Shown here: piece after piece, positions 52,442 to 60,345 of the stretch
How positions within the stretch are numbered: the stretch's first letter is position 1
Layout: each line of letters starts with the position of its first letter
DNA from: Nocardia sp. BMG51109
GTDB lineage: Bacteria > Actinomycetota > Actinomycetes > Mycobacteriales > Mycobacteriaceae
Assembly: GCF_000526215.1 (NCBI RefSeq)
Contig: NZ_JAFQ01000004.1
Coordinates: forward strand, 1,178,001 to 1,242,000
Length of the DNA: 64,000 bases
Reading direction: 5' to 3'
Program-made: the position numbers and the translations under genes
The notes under the pieces: generated by a model
Seen by the model: only the letters and a program-made list of their open reading frames with translations
Told to the model about the DNA's origin: nothing
The model's database searches: none

Positions 52442-53149
52442 TTAGAACAGTCGCGCCGCGACGTCGGGACGATGTGAGACGGCGAGTAGCTCTCGCAGGC
52501 GGTCGGCCTGGACGGGGGCTCCCGGGTCGGCGAGGTAGTCCGCGGCGAACTTGTCCTCGTCGGCGGCGTAGATCGGTGTGTATGCACCGGACTCCGGTTC
52601 GAACCTCCAGGATTCGGCGAGCGTTCCGGCGTCGACGGTGTCGAATCCGAGGGTGTTCACGATCGTGGCGACCCGCGCTTTTGCCTCGCTGTCGTCTCCG
52701 GCGATCGCCAGCGCGGTGCGCGGGGAGGAGTGTGCCAGGTTCGGGATGTGGTGGAAGAGGATGTTGTTGAACGCCTTGACGATCGTCGTGCCCGGGAGAA
52801 GCGACTGCTCGTACTCGGCGGTCGTGTTCTTCAGGGAGTCCAGCTGTTCGATGCGGCCATCGCGATGAGGGTAGTAGTTCCCAGTGGAAAGGACCGTCTT
52901 CCCGGCGAAGGCGTCGACGGGCAGGTTCGGGTACGCGGCTAGAGGCACGGCCAGGACCGGGATGTCGCCGAACTCCGCTGCCGCGCGGACCTCGCCGGCC
53001 TGGGCCCGGGGGCCGAGTTCGTCGATCAGGTCCGTGAGCGACGCCGGGCCCCGCGAGTTCGCGATGAGGACGTCGTAGTCGGCTGCGACGGCCAGTCGAG
53101 CGACTGCCGCTCCGATCGATCCGCTACCGATAATTCCGATGCGCTTCAT
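52442..53149 (-). CDS. NAD(P)-binding reductase (NADPH:F420 reductase-like)
   Basis: A 235-residue Rossmann-fold protein of the pyrroline-5-carboxylate / NADPH-dependent F420 reductase group. The dinucleotide site is GIIGSGSIGAAVARLA at residues 4-19, followed by ANSRGP, the strand-2 motif that in this family binds the NADP phosphate. VKAFNNILFHHI is the family KAFN block. AAGGAG precedes the ATG by 7 nt. It lies 57 nt downstream of the TetR gene on the same strand and so probably under its control. A flavin- or F420-using LLM oxidoreductase was encoded on the other side of the TetR, so the reductase may have supplied its reduced cofactor. That pairing is inferred. Confidence 0.82.
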   Translation of the reverse strand: MKRIGIIGSGSIGAAVARLAVAADYDVLIANSRGPASLTDLIDELGPRAQAGEVRAAAEFGDIPVLAVPLAAYPNLPVDAFAGKTVLSTGNYYPHRDGRIEQLDSLKNTTAEYEQSLLPGTTIVKAFNNILFHHIPNLAHSSPRTALAIAGDDSEAKARVATIVNTLGFDTVDAGTLAESWRFEPESGAYTPIYAADEDKFAADYLADPGAPVQADRLRELLAVSHRPDVAARLF

Positions 53150-53206
53150 GGTGTTCTCCTTGCTGTCGATGAGTTTTCACGCCCCACACGAGGCGTGACT
53201 TCTCGG

Positions 53207-53818
53207 CTACCTGTTGTCGGTGATGCCCGTCGTGGGTGTGGTCGATTCCCACCCGCGTCTGATGAGACCGGCCAGGGCCGCGGCGGACGCGTCGTCAGCC
53301 ATAGCCGCACCCCGTACCCAGCTCGTGGCCAGAGCAGCCAGGAAGAGATCCCGGGCCCGGATGTCGCTGCGCGCACTGCCTTCGCGCTGGGCGGCGTGCA
53401 AGAACTCCTCGGTGGTCGTAATGAATCCCTGGCACGTCACGGCCAACGGAGAAGAGCCCGTCATCGTGGCTCGCAGCGGCTCCGGCAGCCCGTCGAATGC
53501 GCCGGCCCACTCGGTGAGCGCGTCGAGCCAGCCCTCGAGTGCGTCGGCCGCGTTGGCCGACCGGGTGCGGAGTTCATCGCGGCGGGACACGAGCGCCTCG
53601 TCGCGCGCGGCGAGTAACGCGGCGAGCAGTGTTTCCCGGTTCGGGAAGTGTCGGTACAGGGTCGCTGAGCCGACGCCGGCCTGTTTCGCGATCGCGTCGA
53701 GCGAACCGTTGACGCCGTGCTCGGCGAAATACCGCTCGGCGATGCCGAGGATGTGATCTCGGTTGCGTCGGGCATCAGCCCGCGGGGCACGAGCCCTGCT
53801 CGTGGCGCTCTCGGACAT
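53207..53818 (-). CDS. TetR-family transcriptional repressor
   Basis: A 203-residue regulator with an N-terminal TetR helix-turn-helix (ILGIAERYFAEHGVNG, then SLDAIAKQAGVGSATLYRHF) and a C-terminal all-helical ligand domain. The ATG at 53818 has GAGG 8 nt upstream; a GTG three codons earlier is less likely. It is divergent from the truncated LLM oxidoreductase, and the gap contains two 25-bp palindromes that fit TetR dimers. It probably represses itself with the reductase downstream and, before disruption, the oxidoreductase. Ligand unknown. Confidence 0.9.
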   Translation of the reverse strand: MSESATSRARAPRADARRNRDHILGIAERYFAEHGVNGSLDAIAKQAGVGSATLYRHFPNRETLLAALLAARDEALVSRRDELRTRSANAADALEGWLDALTEWAGAFDGLPEPLRATMTGSSPLAVTCQGFITTTEEFLHAAQREGSARSDIRARDLFLAALATSWVRGAAMADDASAAALAGLIRRGWESTTPTTGITDNR

Positions 53819-53837
53819 GGCGTTCACCTCACATTGG

Positions 53838-53893
53838 CTAAGCGGGGAGTGTCTCCGTATAGTCTACCCTAAAGGGAGAGCACCTCCGTTTAG
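53838..53893. promoter_or_regulatory. Twin TetR operators
   Basis: Two 25-bp sites with 10-5-10 symmetry. Site 1 (53838-53862) has arms CTAAGCGGGG and CTCCGTATAG. Site 2 (53869-53893) has arms CTAAAGGGAG and CTCCGTTTAG, 9 of 10 positions symmetric. Their centres are 31 bp apart, about three helical turns. They lie 20 bp upstream of the TetR start and on the path to the divergent LLM gene. A further hairpin (GAGGGG / CCCCTC) follows at about 53898-53916 in the same 247-nt gap. Confidence 0.7.
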
Positions 53894-54065
53894 CCCTGAG
53901 GGGCATAGCACCCCTCCGGCGCGCCACCCCGGACCAGCGACCGGACGTGAACCGTCAGTACGGCCTTCATCGCCGACCGCGTCTTGTCCGACGACGACCC
54001 CGCCTGCACACCCCTCAGCGCGCAGTCGACAGTGACGAACAGCTCGATCCGCACGGAAAGACGAC

Positions 54066-54442
54066 ATGATGGACAGACAGATGATCATCGGCATGCATCT
54101 GGACAACGGATACGGCAACCTGCCCGGCGCCTGGCGTGCCTCGGCGGTCGATCCCATGAGCTATACGAGCTTCGACGCGAAAGTTCGGCATGCCCAAGCG
54201 GCCGAGCGTGGAAAGCTCCAGTTCCTGTTCCTCCCCGACGGTCCCAGCCACGTCGGCGACATCAACAACGAGCCACCCAACTTCAATCTCGATGTCATGG
54301 TCACGTTGGCGGCTGTCGCGCGCGAGACGAACCGGATCGGCCTCGTCGCCACCGGCTCGACCACCTTTAACGAGCCGTTCAACCTCGCGCGACAGTTCAA
54401 GGCACTCGATGTCATGAGTCATGGACGGACGGGGTGGAACGC
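54066..54442 (+). pseudogene. LLM-class flavin-dependent oxidoreductase, 3' end lost at IS
   Basis: The first 125 codons or so of a luciferase-like monooxygenase of the NtaA/SnaA/DszA type. Visible blocks are GMHLDNGYGNLPGAWR, the FDAKVRHAQAAERGK helix, and ARQFKALDVMSHGRTGWNA, where the family normally continues into VTT. The sequence breaks right after GWNA at the left inverted repeat of the IS3 element. A full protein would be about 430-450 residues. The remainder is not found on the other side of the element, so it was deleted, not merely split. The frame runs into the element for a further 22 codons or so. GGAAAG precedes the ATG. The fragment lacks most of the FMN barrel and cannot be functional. 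Confidence 0.85.
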
Positions 54443-54777
54443 TGAACCGTCACGGGTAAGGGACCGGCTTCGGTTTCAGGCCAGCGCCGGTCGGCGTGGC
54501 GGTTGTTGAGAGTAGTACGCGGCTTCGTATTCGGTCGGGGTGAGGTAGTCCAGCCGCGAGTGCAGGCGGGCGTTGTTGTACCAGTCGACCCATTCCATGA
54601 GCGCGAATTCGACCTCGGCGAGGGGCTTGAACGGGCCGTGCCGGTTGACGACCTCGGTCTTGAACAACCCGATGATCGACTCCGCCAGCGCGTTGTCATA
54701 GGCATCGCCCACGGAGCCGATCGACGCCGAGAGCCCTTGCAGAGCAAGGGATTCGGTGAACTTCACCGACGTGTACT

Positions 54778-56235
54778 CGCCGGATTCAATCGGTCGTCGC
54801 AACACCGGTTTGTTGGAGTGATCGTAGATGTTCGTCGAACGCTTCGGCGGGGGTCTTCCAGCCGAGTGTCTTGCGGGGCCTGGTGTTGAGGGTGTGTGCG
54901 ATCGCTCCGATCTCCTCGGCGTCCCATCGGGATAGGTCGGTGCCCTTCGGAAAGTATTGCCGCAGAAGACCGTTCGTGTTCTCGTTCGTGCCGCGCTGCC
55001 AGGGGCTCTTAGGGTCGGCGAAGTAGACCTTCACTCCGGTGGTGATGGTGAATCTGGCATGGTCGGACAGTTCCTTGCCCCGGTCCCAGGTCAGCGAGTT
55101 GCGTAGTTGCTGCGGCAGTGTGGTGATCGTTCTCGCGAGTGCGTCGGCCATCGCGACGGCTCCGTAGCCGGCCAGGGCCGGTCCGTTCTTCGTGCGGGGG
55201 ACAATTCCGTAGCCGTCCTCGCGGGGCAGGTGGATCAGCATGGTGAATCGCGTGGTCCGCTCCACGAGTGTGCCGACCGCCGAGCGGTTGAGCCCGATGA
55301 TCAGATCGCCTTCCCAATGCCCGGGAACGGCGCGATCGGCCACGTGCGGAGGCCGCTGACTGATCAGTGTTTCCGGGGTGACGTGGGCCCACGCTTTCTG
55401 TTTGCTCCGGGCACGTGGCACCCGCAGAGCGCGCCCTTTGCGCAGACATCCGACAAGGTCGCGTTTGAGCGCGCGCCGCGGGATTCGACGTAAAGCGCCT
55501 GGTAGATGGCCTCATGGCTGATGCGCATGGATTCGTCCTCGGGGAAGTCGATCTTCAGCCGGTTCGAGATCTGCTCCGGGCTCCATGCTGTCACCCACGC
55601 CCGATCGCCGCGATGTGGCTTGTTCCGACCTTTCCAATCAGGCGCTGCCGGCCCGGCCACAACCCCTCCATCGGCAGTGCGCACGACCCCGGCAAGCCGG
55701 TCCTGGACGTATCCGCGCAGCCGGTCGTTGGTCACCAGTTTGGCGGCTTTCGGGCGCCTGGCGCGCCGCTCGGCATGCCATTGCGCGGTCGAGGCCTTGT
55801 AGTCCAGCCAGTAGCTGCGCGTGGAGGCGTTGCGGCGCAGCTCCCGCGAGATCGTCGACGCAGACCGGCCCAGCCGGCGGGCGATCTCGCGCACACCCGC
55901 GCCCTGCGCGCGGAACAAGGCGATGTCTTCACGCTCGCTCGATGACAGATACCGACCCGAAACCGTCGGTGCCAAACGGGGATTCACGCCGCCAGCATGG
56001 CGGAACCACCGGAACCCGACCGGTGAGGACACGCCCGCTGCCGTCGCGGCGTCCTCGGTCATCACCCCGCGAGCGATCGCCGCCCAGAACCGGACCCGGT
56101 CTTCCCGCCACGCCACCGTCGGCCGACCCGGTGAGGGCATCTGCCCCCGATACTCACGAACCTTCTTCTGCCGCGGACCAATTCCCATTCAACACCTCCG
56201 AGATCAAGGTGTTGCGACGATCAGTTGAATCCGGC
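54778..56235 (-). mobile_element. IS30-family insertion sequence nested in IS3 OrfB
   Basis: Inverted ends begin GCCGGATTCAA and continue to TCGTCGCAACACC at both sides with only about three or four differences. The element is about 1.46 kb. The host sequence (a Gln-Tyr junction of OrfB) is split with a short CT duplication, as expected from the 2-3-bp target duplications of IS30. It was therefore the later arrival. Confidence 0.85.
54786..56188 (-). pseudogene. IS30-family transposase, frameshifted
   Basis: Two overlapping frames together make one IS30 transposase. The upstream frame (56188-55364) has the HTH (ALFRAQGAGVREIARRLGRS, ASTISRELRRN) and runs to ISHEAIYQALYVESRGA. The downstream frame (to 54786) holds the catalytic DDE part (GHWEGDLIIGL, LTWDRGKELSDHA, SPWQRGTNENTNG). 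They are joined across a GC-dinucleotide run near 55478-55490, where the normal family sequence GALKRDLVGCLRKGRALRVP requires a shift of frame: one CG dinucleotide is extra, or one base is missing. A slippery GC repeat explains the mutation. Programmed frameshifting is not known at this place in IS30, so I treat it as broken. Confidence 0.82.
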
Positions 56236-56852
56236 CTGACTGCCGGCGTCGGAGTGGTGGATCAACCCGGGCTCGACCGGGTGCCCGTAGTGGTCACGCC
56301 GCCAGATCGCCATGTTGAGTGCCTTGGACACCAGCGTGGTCGTTCTGGTGGACGAGGCGGCCCAGCCGACGATCGCGCGGGAGTAGGCGTCGAACACGAA
56401 CGCCACATACGTCCATCCGGTCCATGTCGACACGTAGGTGAAGTCGGCGACCCACACGTGGTTCGGCGCGTCGGCGGTGAAGTCCCGGTTGAGCTTGTCA
56501 CCGGCCCGCACGCCGTCCTTGACAGGAATCGTGGTGCGTAGCTTGCGGCCTCGCACCACCCCGTTCATGCCGATCTCGCGCATGATCCGGTCCACCGTGC
56601 AGAACGCCACGTCGTGGCCCTGGCGGCGCAGATAGCGGGTCATCTTGCGGCGCCCGTACATTTCCTCCGGCGTGCCGGCCAGGTCCCGTAATGCGTTCTC
56701 CACGTGGGCATCAGCAACATCCCGGGCCGAGGGTGGCCGGCGGCGGGCTTTGCGGTAGGTCCTCGGCGCGATCTGCACCCCGTGCGCGCACAGCGCGCGG
56801 CAGATCGACTCGACCCCGTAGACCTTGCGGTATTCGTCGATGAACCCGACGA

Positions 56853-57179
56853 TCAGGGGTGTCGCGGGTCGAGTTCCCGCGCGAAGAAAGCCGACGCCAG
56901 CTTCAGGATCTCGTTGGCCTGCTTGAGATCCCGGACCTCTTTCCGCAGTTTCAGCAACTCGTCACGCTCGGCGTCCGACACACCCGAACCGCCCTTGCCA
57001 CCCGGCCGGGACCCCTCGGCGAGGGCCTTCTTCACCCACACCCGCAATGTCTCGTAATGCACATCGACCAGCGGGCCGATCGCCTTCGCAGCGGCATACG
57101 GGGACTCGAACTCATCGAGACGCTCCAAGACCAGGCGAACGGCCTTCTCACGAACCTCGGGCGGATAACGCTTCGACAT
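56853..57179 (-). CDS. IS3 transposase OrfA (HTH/leucine-zipper subunit)
   Basis: A 108-residue OrfA with an N-terminal helix-turn-helix (SKRYPPEVREKAVRLVLERL, AKAIGPLVDVHYETLRVWVK) and a C-terminal coiled coil (DELLKLRKEVRDLKQANEILK, then LASAFFARELD). It binds the element ends and pairs with OrfB. It appears intact, but its partner is split. I chose the ATG at 57179; the frame extends to 57218, inside the terminal repeat. Confidence 0.88.
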   Translation of the reverse strand: MSKRYPPEVREKAVRLVLERLDEFESPYAAAKAIGPLVDVHYETLRVWVKKALAEGSRPGGKGGSGVSDAERDELLKLRKEVRDLKQANEILKLASAFFARELDPRHP

Positions 57180-57534
57180 GATGGAGACCATCTTCCTCAA
57201 GACAGGAAGCGGCCCCAAACCCGGGACGGTTCACCGGCCGGCTCACAAGCGTCCCGCCGTGCTCCAGCCCTGGACGGGGACAGCTCTGACCGGAAGAACG
57301 TCTGCCGAACACGACCACCACGGCGGTGCTGACGGGTGATCCACGAGGCCGGGGGTGAGTTCGATTCCGCTGGTGTTCCTAAACCTCCTCGTAGCCCCAG
57401 GTGGCAGTGGCTGTATCGCTCCCAGCCCGGAATCTCGAAGTCGCATGATCTCGGGAGCATCGCCGTCCCAGCACGAATGGGGTGTCCCACGCATTGGCGT
57501 AGACGCTCAATAAGCGGCAGGTTAGTGCATTCAG

Positions 57535-57650
57535 GTGTCGAGCAGCGCCCAGTTCTGGGTCCCCCACGACGTACTCGGGCGGGTCACCGCCAGCATGCGG
57601 ACCATCTCCAAGGGCGCGTTCCTCGGCGGTGTCCTCGGTTTGGGGTGTCC
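57535..57650 (+). pseudogene. Remnant of an MFS transporter gene
   Basis: About 38 codons reading FWVPHDVLGRVTASMRTISK, then GAFLGGVLG, a conserved piece of MFS exporters (EntS-like group, normally P-x-LLGRVTASMRTISWG). No start and no matching sequence either side. It shows that host DNA next to the IS has been lost. The rest of the 661-nt stretch 57234-57894 holds nothing I can support as a gene. Confidence 0.6.
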
Positions 57651-57894
57651 CTATGTGGTTGTCAAGCCGCGGCTGGAGCAGGAGCTGGTTCGGGTTGGCG
57701 GTAGTGGGTGCCGTTGCGGAACGCCGAAACCGTTTCCCGGTCCGAATTCAGCGCGACTTGCCTTTGCCGTGGGCTTGCCCGATTTCCGTTCAGCGCCCAG
57801 CGCCTGCACAAGGTGTTCACCTCTCTGACGCAGAGACACCATTCGCTAATGGCCTCCGCCGCGGACAGGGCCGGGGGCTCCGGTTCCTTTGGAT

Positions 57895-58923
57895 CTACAA
57901 AGACGGACGTGCTGGGGCTCCCGGGAGCAGACCCAGAGACCTAAGTATGCGTCCGGTATCGGCCCCGTCAATGATCATATAGAAACGGGGGTGCCGGGCG
58001 TCGTGGGCGTAGGCGTCCATCATGCCAACCACGCTCGGCTTGATCTGATGACAGTGCTGCAGAACGAGTAGCTCCGCGGGCTCGGTGAACAACCGATCGA
58101 TCTGGTCACCGTTCTTGCCCAGGGCCTTGACGTCCATCGCGCGAGGGAAGCCCGGTCCCTTGAACAACCACGCGGCCGACACCTGGCGCCCACGGGCGAA
58201 CACTCGTGACGTGTAGAGGTCGGAGCGCTCGCCACCCCAGTCCTTCGGAACGTACGACTCGCCGATCAGCCCGGCAAATGCGCGCTTCACCGTGTCCTCC
58301 GGCACACGCAGCACCGCTTCACCCTCGGCCTCGGCGACGGGAGAGGCGAAGTCGATCCCGCTGAACTGGCCGATATCGCTGGGGTAAACCCGCGCTCCCG
58401 GCGCTGGACCTCCGTCGGCAAGGTCGTCATCAACGAACGACCTGATTCCGATGAAGACCGGCCTGAGCTCAACGCGCTCCGCGCCGAGATTGGTGACCGT
58501 CCCGATCACGTAGACCCGCCTGTTCCCGGTAAGGTTGCCGGACGCGGAGGAACTAGCGATTCTTGCCGCGTTGAATGTCCCGGTGACGCGCACCGGCTCT
58601 CCCACGTCGAGCACCGCCGTGAAGCTGGCCGACTTGAAGCCTGGGGCGTCGCGGTCCCGATCTCGCTGGAACGCAAACTCCAGCTCGGTGCCGACGACTT
58701 GCCCCGCACGTAGGTCCCGCTCCAGGACGCGCCTCGCCAGTTCGCCGACTCCCAGCGAGAAGAGCGCCTCGGCGAGTTCTGCGGCGAGCACGTAAGGCAA
58801 CGCTGCTTCGGGATCGCTCCTGCGGGCCGCCCGCGCGCGTGCGGACTCTGTCCGCTGCTCTCCGAGAAGGGACCGAACCTGGTCCTGGTGCAGGAAGTAC
58901 GGCTCTAGCGCAATGCGCGTCAC
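57895..58923 (-). CDS. Conserved protein of unknown function, last gene of SMC-kinase operon
   Basis: A 342-residue soluble protein I cannot name. The N-terminal third is helical and mentions no known motif. The middle (about 90-240) is beta-rich (FTAVLDVGEPVRVTGTF, VYVIGTVTNLGAERVELRP). The C-terminal third has the block AMDVKALGKNGDQIDRLFTE, then LLVLQHCHQIKPSVVGMMDA and RFYMIIDGADTGRILRSLGL. I have the impression of having seen this C-terminal block in uncharacterised bacterial proteins, but no function comes with it. The closely spaced D, K, Q, H and D residues would be compatible with a hydrolase or nuclease, though that is a guess. It starts at GTG 58923 with AAAGGA 10 nt upstream, only 39 nt after the kinase stop, so it is very likely co-transcribed. 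It could be the effector or a target of the kinase. Confidence 0.75.
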   Translation of the reverse strand: MTRIALEPYFLHQDQVRSLLGEQRTESARARAARRSDPEAALPYVLAAELAEALFSLGVGELARRVLERDLRAGQVVGTELEFAFQRDRDRDAPGFKSASFTAVLDVGEPVRVTGTFNAARIASSSASGNLTGNRRVYVIGTVTNLGAERVELRPVFIGIRSFVDDDLADGGPAPGARVYPSDIGQFSGIDFASPVAEAEGEAVLRVPEDTVKRAFAGLIGESYVPKDWGGERSDLYTSRVFARGRQVSAAWLFKGPGFPRAMDVKALGKNGDQIDRLFTEPAELLVLQHCHQIKPSVVGMMDAYAHDARHPRFYMIIDGADTGRILRSLGLLPGAPARPSL

Positions 58924-58962
58924 GACAACATGATCCTTTCAGCTGGGACGGCGAGGGAACGG

Positions 58963-60345
58963 TCACGGGATGTCCTTGAGCAGGCGGAGGAATTCATCCA
59001 CGTCTTGTGGCCGGTCGGATGGGCTGTGGTGGGTTGCCTCCGCTACTACGGCTACCCATGGTCCGCTGGCAGGCAGCAGTGGTAGATTCTGCTCCGGTCG
59101 TTCCCTGGTCAGGATGGCTGCAATGAGCCGCCCGATGCTGTAGATATCGGCGGCGGCCGTCACGTTGTGAGGGTTTCCGGACGACAGCTCCGGCGCGGCG
59201 AATCCCTCGGAGCCGAAGCCGGTGCCGGTCCGAGTTCGGCGCGGAATGCTGGTTTCCCCCCGGGGCTGTCGGCCTAGCCCCCAGTCCGCTACGACCCACT
59301 CGTCGTTGAGGAGCAGGACGTTGGCTGGCTTAATATCGCGGTGGATCCTGTCGTCGGTGTGTGGGCGGCGCAGTCCTTTGCAGACCGCTGTGACGAGGTC
59401 CCGGAGGCCTCCTGTTTCCCGCTGTAGGCGTTCCGCGTGGCTGGCGGCACTGCCGTTCGCGAGCGGCATGACGAACCACCGCCCGTCTGGGTCGGAGTCC
59501 AGGACCGGCATGACGTTCGGGTGCCCTCCGTAGAGGTGCCCGATGGAGATCTCGCGGCGCATGCGGTGTAGGGCGTCTTCATCGCCGTAGCGGAGTTGCT
59601 TCAGCGCAATGGGGATGCGGGTGCGTTTGTGCATGCCGCTGTAGACCGCGCCCTGACCACCTTGAGCGAGCGGCTCTTGGTCCCTGTCGTAGTCCGACTT
59701 CGTTCCGCGCTTGAGCCAGCGCACAGCGGCCCACGGCGCGGCCCTACCTGTGTCGGTCATGGTGTCGTCGGCGAGGAAGGCGCGGGCGGTCTCGATGACG
59801 TGGTCACGGTATGGCCCGCCCCTATGTGCTCTGAGGATCGCTACAAGGGGCTCGGCAGCCGGATAGTGGGTGAGCTCGGCAGCGAGGCGGCTTGCCTCGT
59901 CGTCCTGAGCGGCCCGGCGGGCGGCGCGCTTGCTGTTTTGCTCTTGCCAGGCCGCGTGCAGGTCAGGATGAGGAGCCCAGCCGCGGGGTGGATGGCAGAT
60001 CGTGCCTGATCGGTAGTCGTGTTCAAGGCCAACGCATCCTGCTCGGGCCAAGGCGAGCGCCACGTCATCAGCACGATCACCGAGTTTGGTCGTGATGGTG
60101 TTCCATCGGCGAGGCGCGGTGGTGGCCCAGTTCCAGTCGGCATCGTTGACGAGTCCGTCTGGCCGCTGTGGTGCAGTGGGTGGATGCGCACGTAGGTGTA
60201 CTCGCCCCACTTTGGGCCGGCCAGCGCGGTCGTGGTCGAAGGTGCCGTCGGCGTGTGTTGGCTGTGCATAGGCGCAGAGTCCCTCGGGCACGCCGGGGTG
60301 ATCGGGCATGGGGAATTCCCCTGTTGGGTGAGAAGGTTCGGTCAC
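58963..60345 (-). CDS. Serine/threonine protein kinase with a novel N-terminal domain
   Basis: A 460-residue soluble protein. Residues 1-190 are an unrecognised domain with a Trp-rich patch (DADWNWATTAPRRWNTITT) and an Arg/Ala helix. The kinase domain starts near 225: Gly-rich loop GGQGAVYSG, catalytic Lys in IALKQL, Glu in MRREISIGH, catalytic loop HRDIKPANVLL, and APE motif as FAAPEL. The metal-binding DFG is DWG (VADWGLGRQ). There is no membrane span or PASTA region, unlike housekeeping PknB. Its GTG start overlaps the stop of the SMC-like gene (GTGA), so the two are translationally coupled. An alternative ATG 12 codons later is possible. Soluble Hanks-type kinases encoded with large ATPases are recurrent in phage-defence loci; here that role is an inference. 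Confidence 0.87.
   Translation of the reverse strand: MTEPSHPTGEFPMPDHPGVPEGLCAYAQPTHADGTFDHDRAGRPKVGRVHLRAHPPTAPQRPDGLVNDADWNWATTAPRRWNTITTKLGDRADDVALALARAGCVGLEHDYRSGTICHPPRGWAPHPDLHAAWQEQNSKRAARRAAQDDEASRLAAELTHYPAAEPLVAILRAHRGGPYRDHVIETARAFLADDTMTDTGRAAPWAAVRWLKRGTKSDYDRDQEPLAQGGQGAVYSGMHKRTRIPIALKQLRYGDEDALHRMRREISIGHLYGGHPNVMPVLDSDPDGRWFVMPLANGSAASHAERLQRETGGLRDLVTAVCKGLRRPHTDDRIHRDIKPANVLLLNDEWVVADWGLGRQPRGETSIPRRTRTGTGFGSEGFAAPELSSGNPHNVTAAADIYSIGRLIAAILTRERPEQNLPLLPASGPWVAVVAEATHHSPSDRPQDVDEFLRLLKDIP

Larger units (their letters stand above)
54476..56856 (-). pseudogene. IS3 transposase OrfB, split by the IS30 insertion
   Basis: The rve-type integrase catalytic protein in two pieces. 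The 5' part (about 56856-56236) runs from LIVGFIDEYRKVYGVES through the first catalytic Asp (VWVADFTYVSTW) to HHSDAGSQ, the second-Asp region. The 3' part (54778-54476) resumes at YTSVKFTESL and has the third acidic residue in DNALAESIIGLFKTE before ending RRPALA. Joining the pieces restores a normal OrfB. There is no good independent start, so OrfB was probably made by frameshift from OrfA, whose stop lies at 56853. As it stands it cannot make an active transposase. Confidence 0.86.
54443..57233 (-). mobile_element. IS3-family insertion sequence, interrupted by IS30
   Basis: Ends carry inverted repeats TGAACCGTCACGGGT (54443-54457) and the complement of TGAACCGTCCCGGGT (57219-57233), 14 of 15 matching, with the TG...CA termini typical of IS3. 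Inside are orfA and orfB in the two-frame arrangement of the family. Without the nested element it would be about 1.33 kb. The bases just outside (CGC left, CCG right) are not a target duplication, so at least one flank has been rearranged. Confidence 0.88.

Noticed and set aside
57243..57704. Several frames of 80-120 codons on both strands
   Set aside because: No ribosome site, no domain, irregular composition; the stretch looks like decayed DNA.
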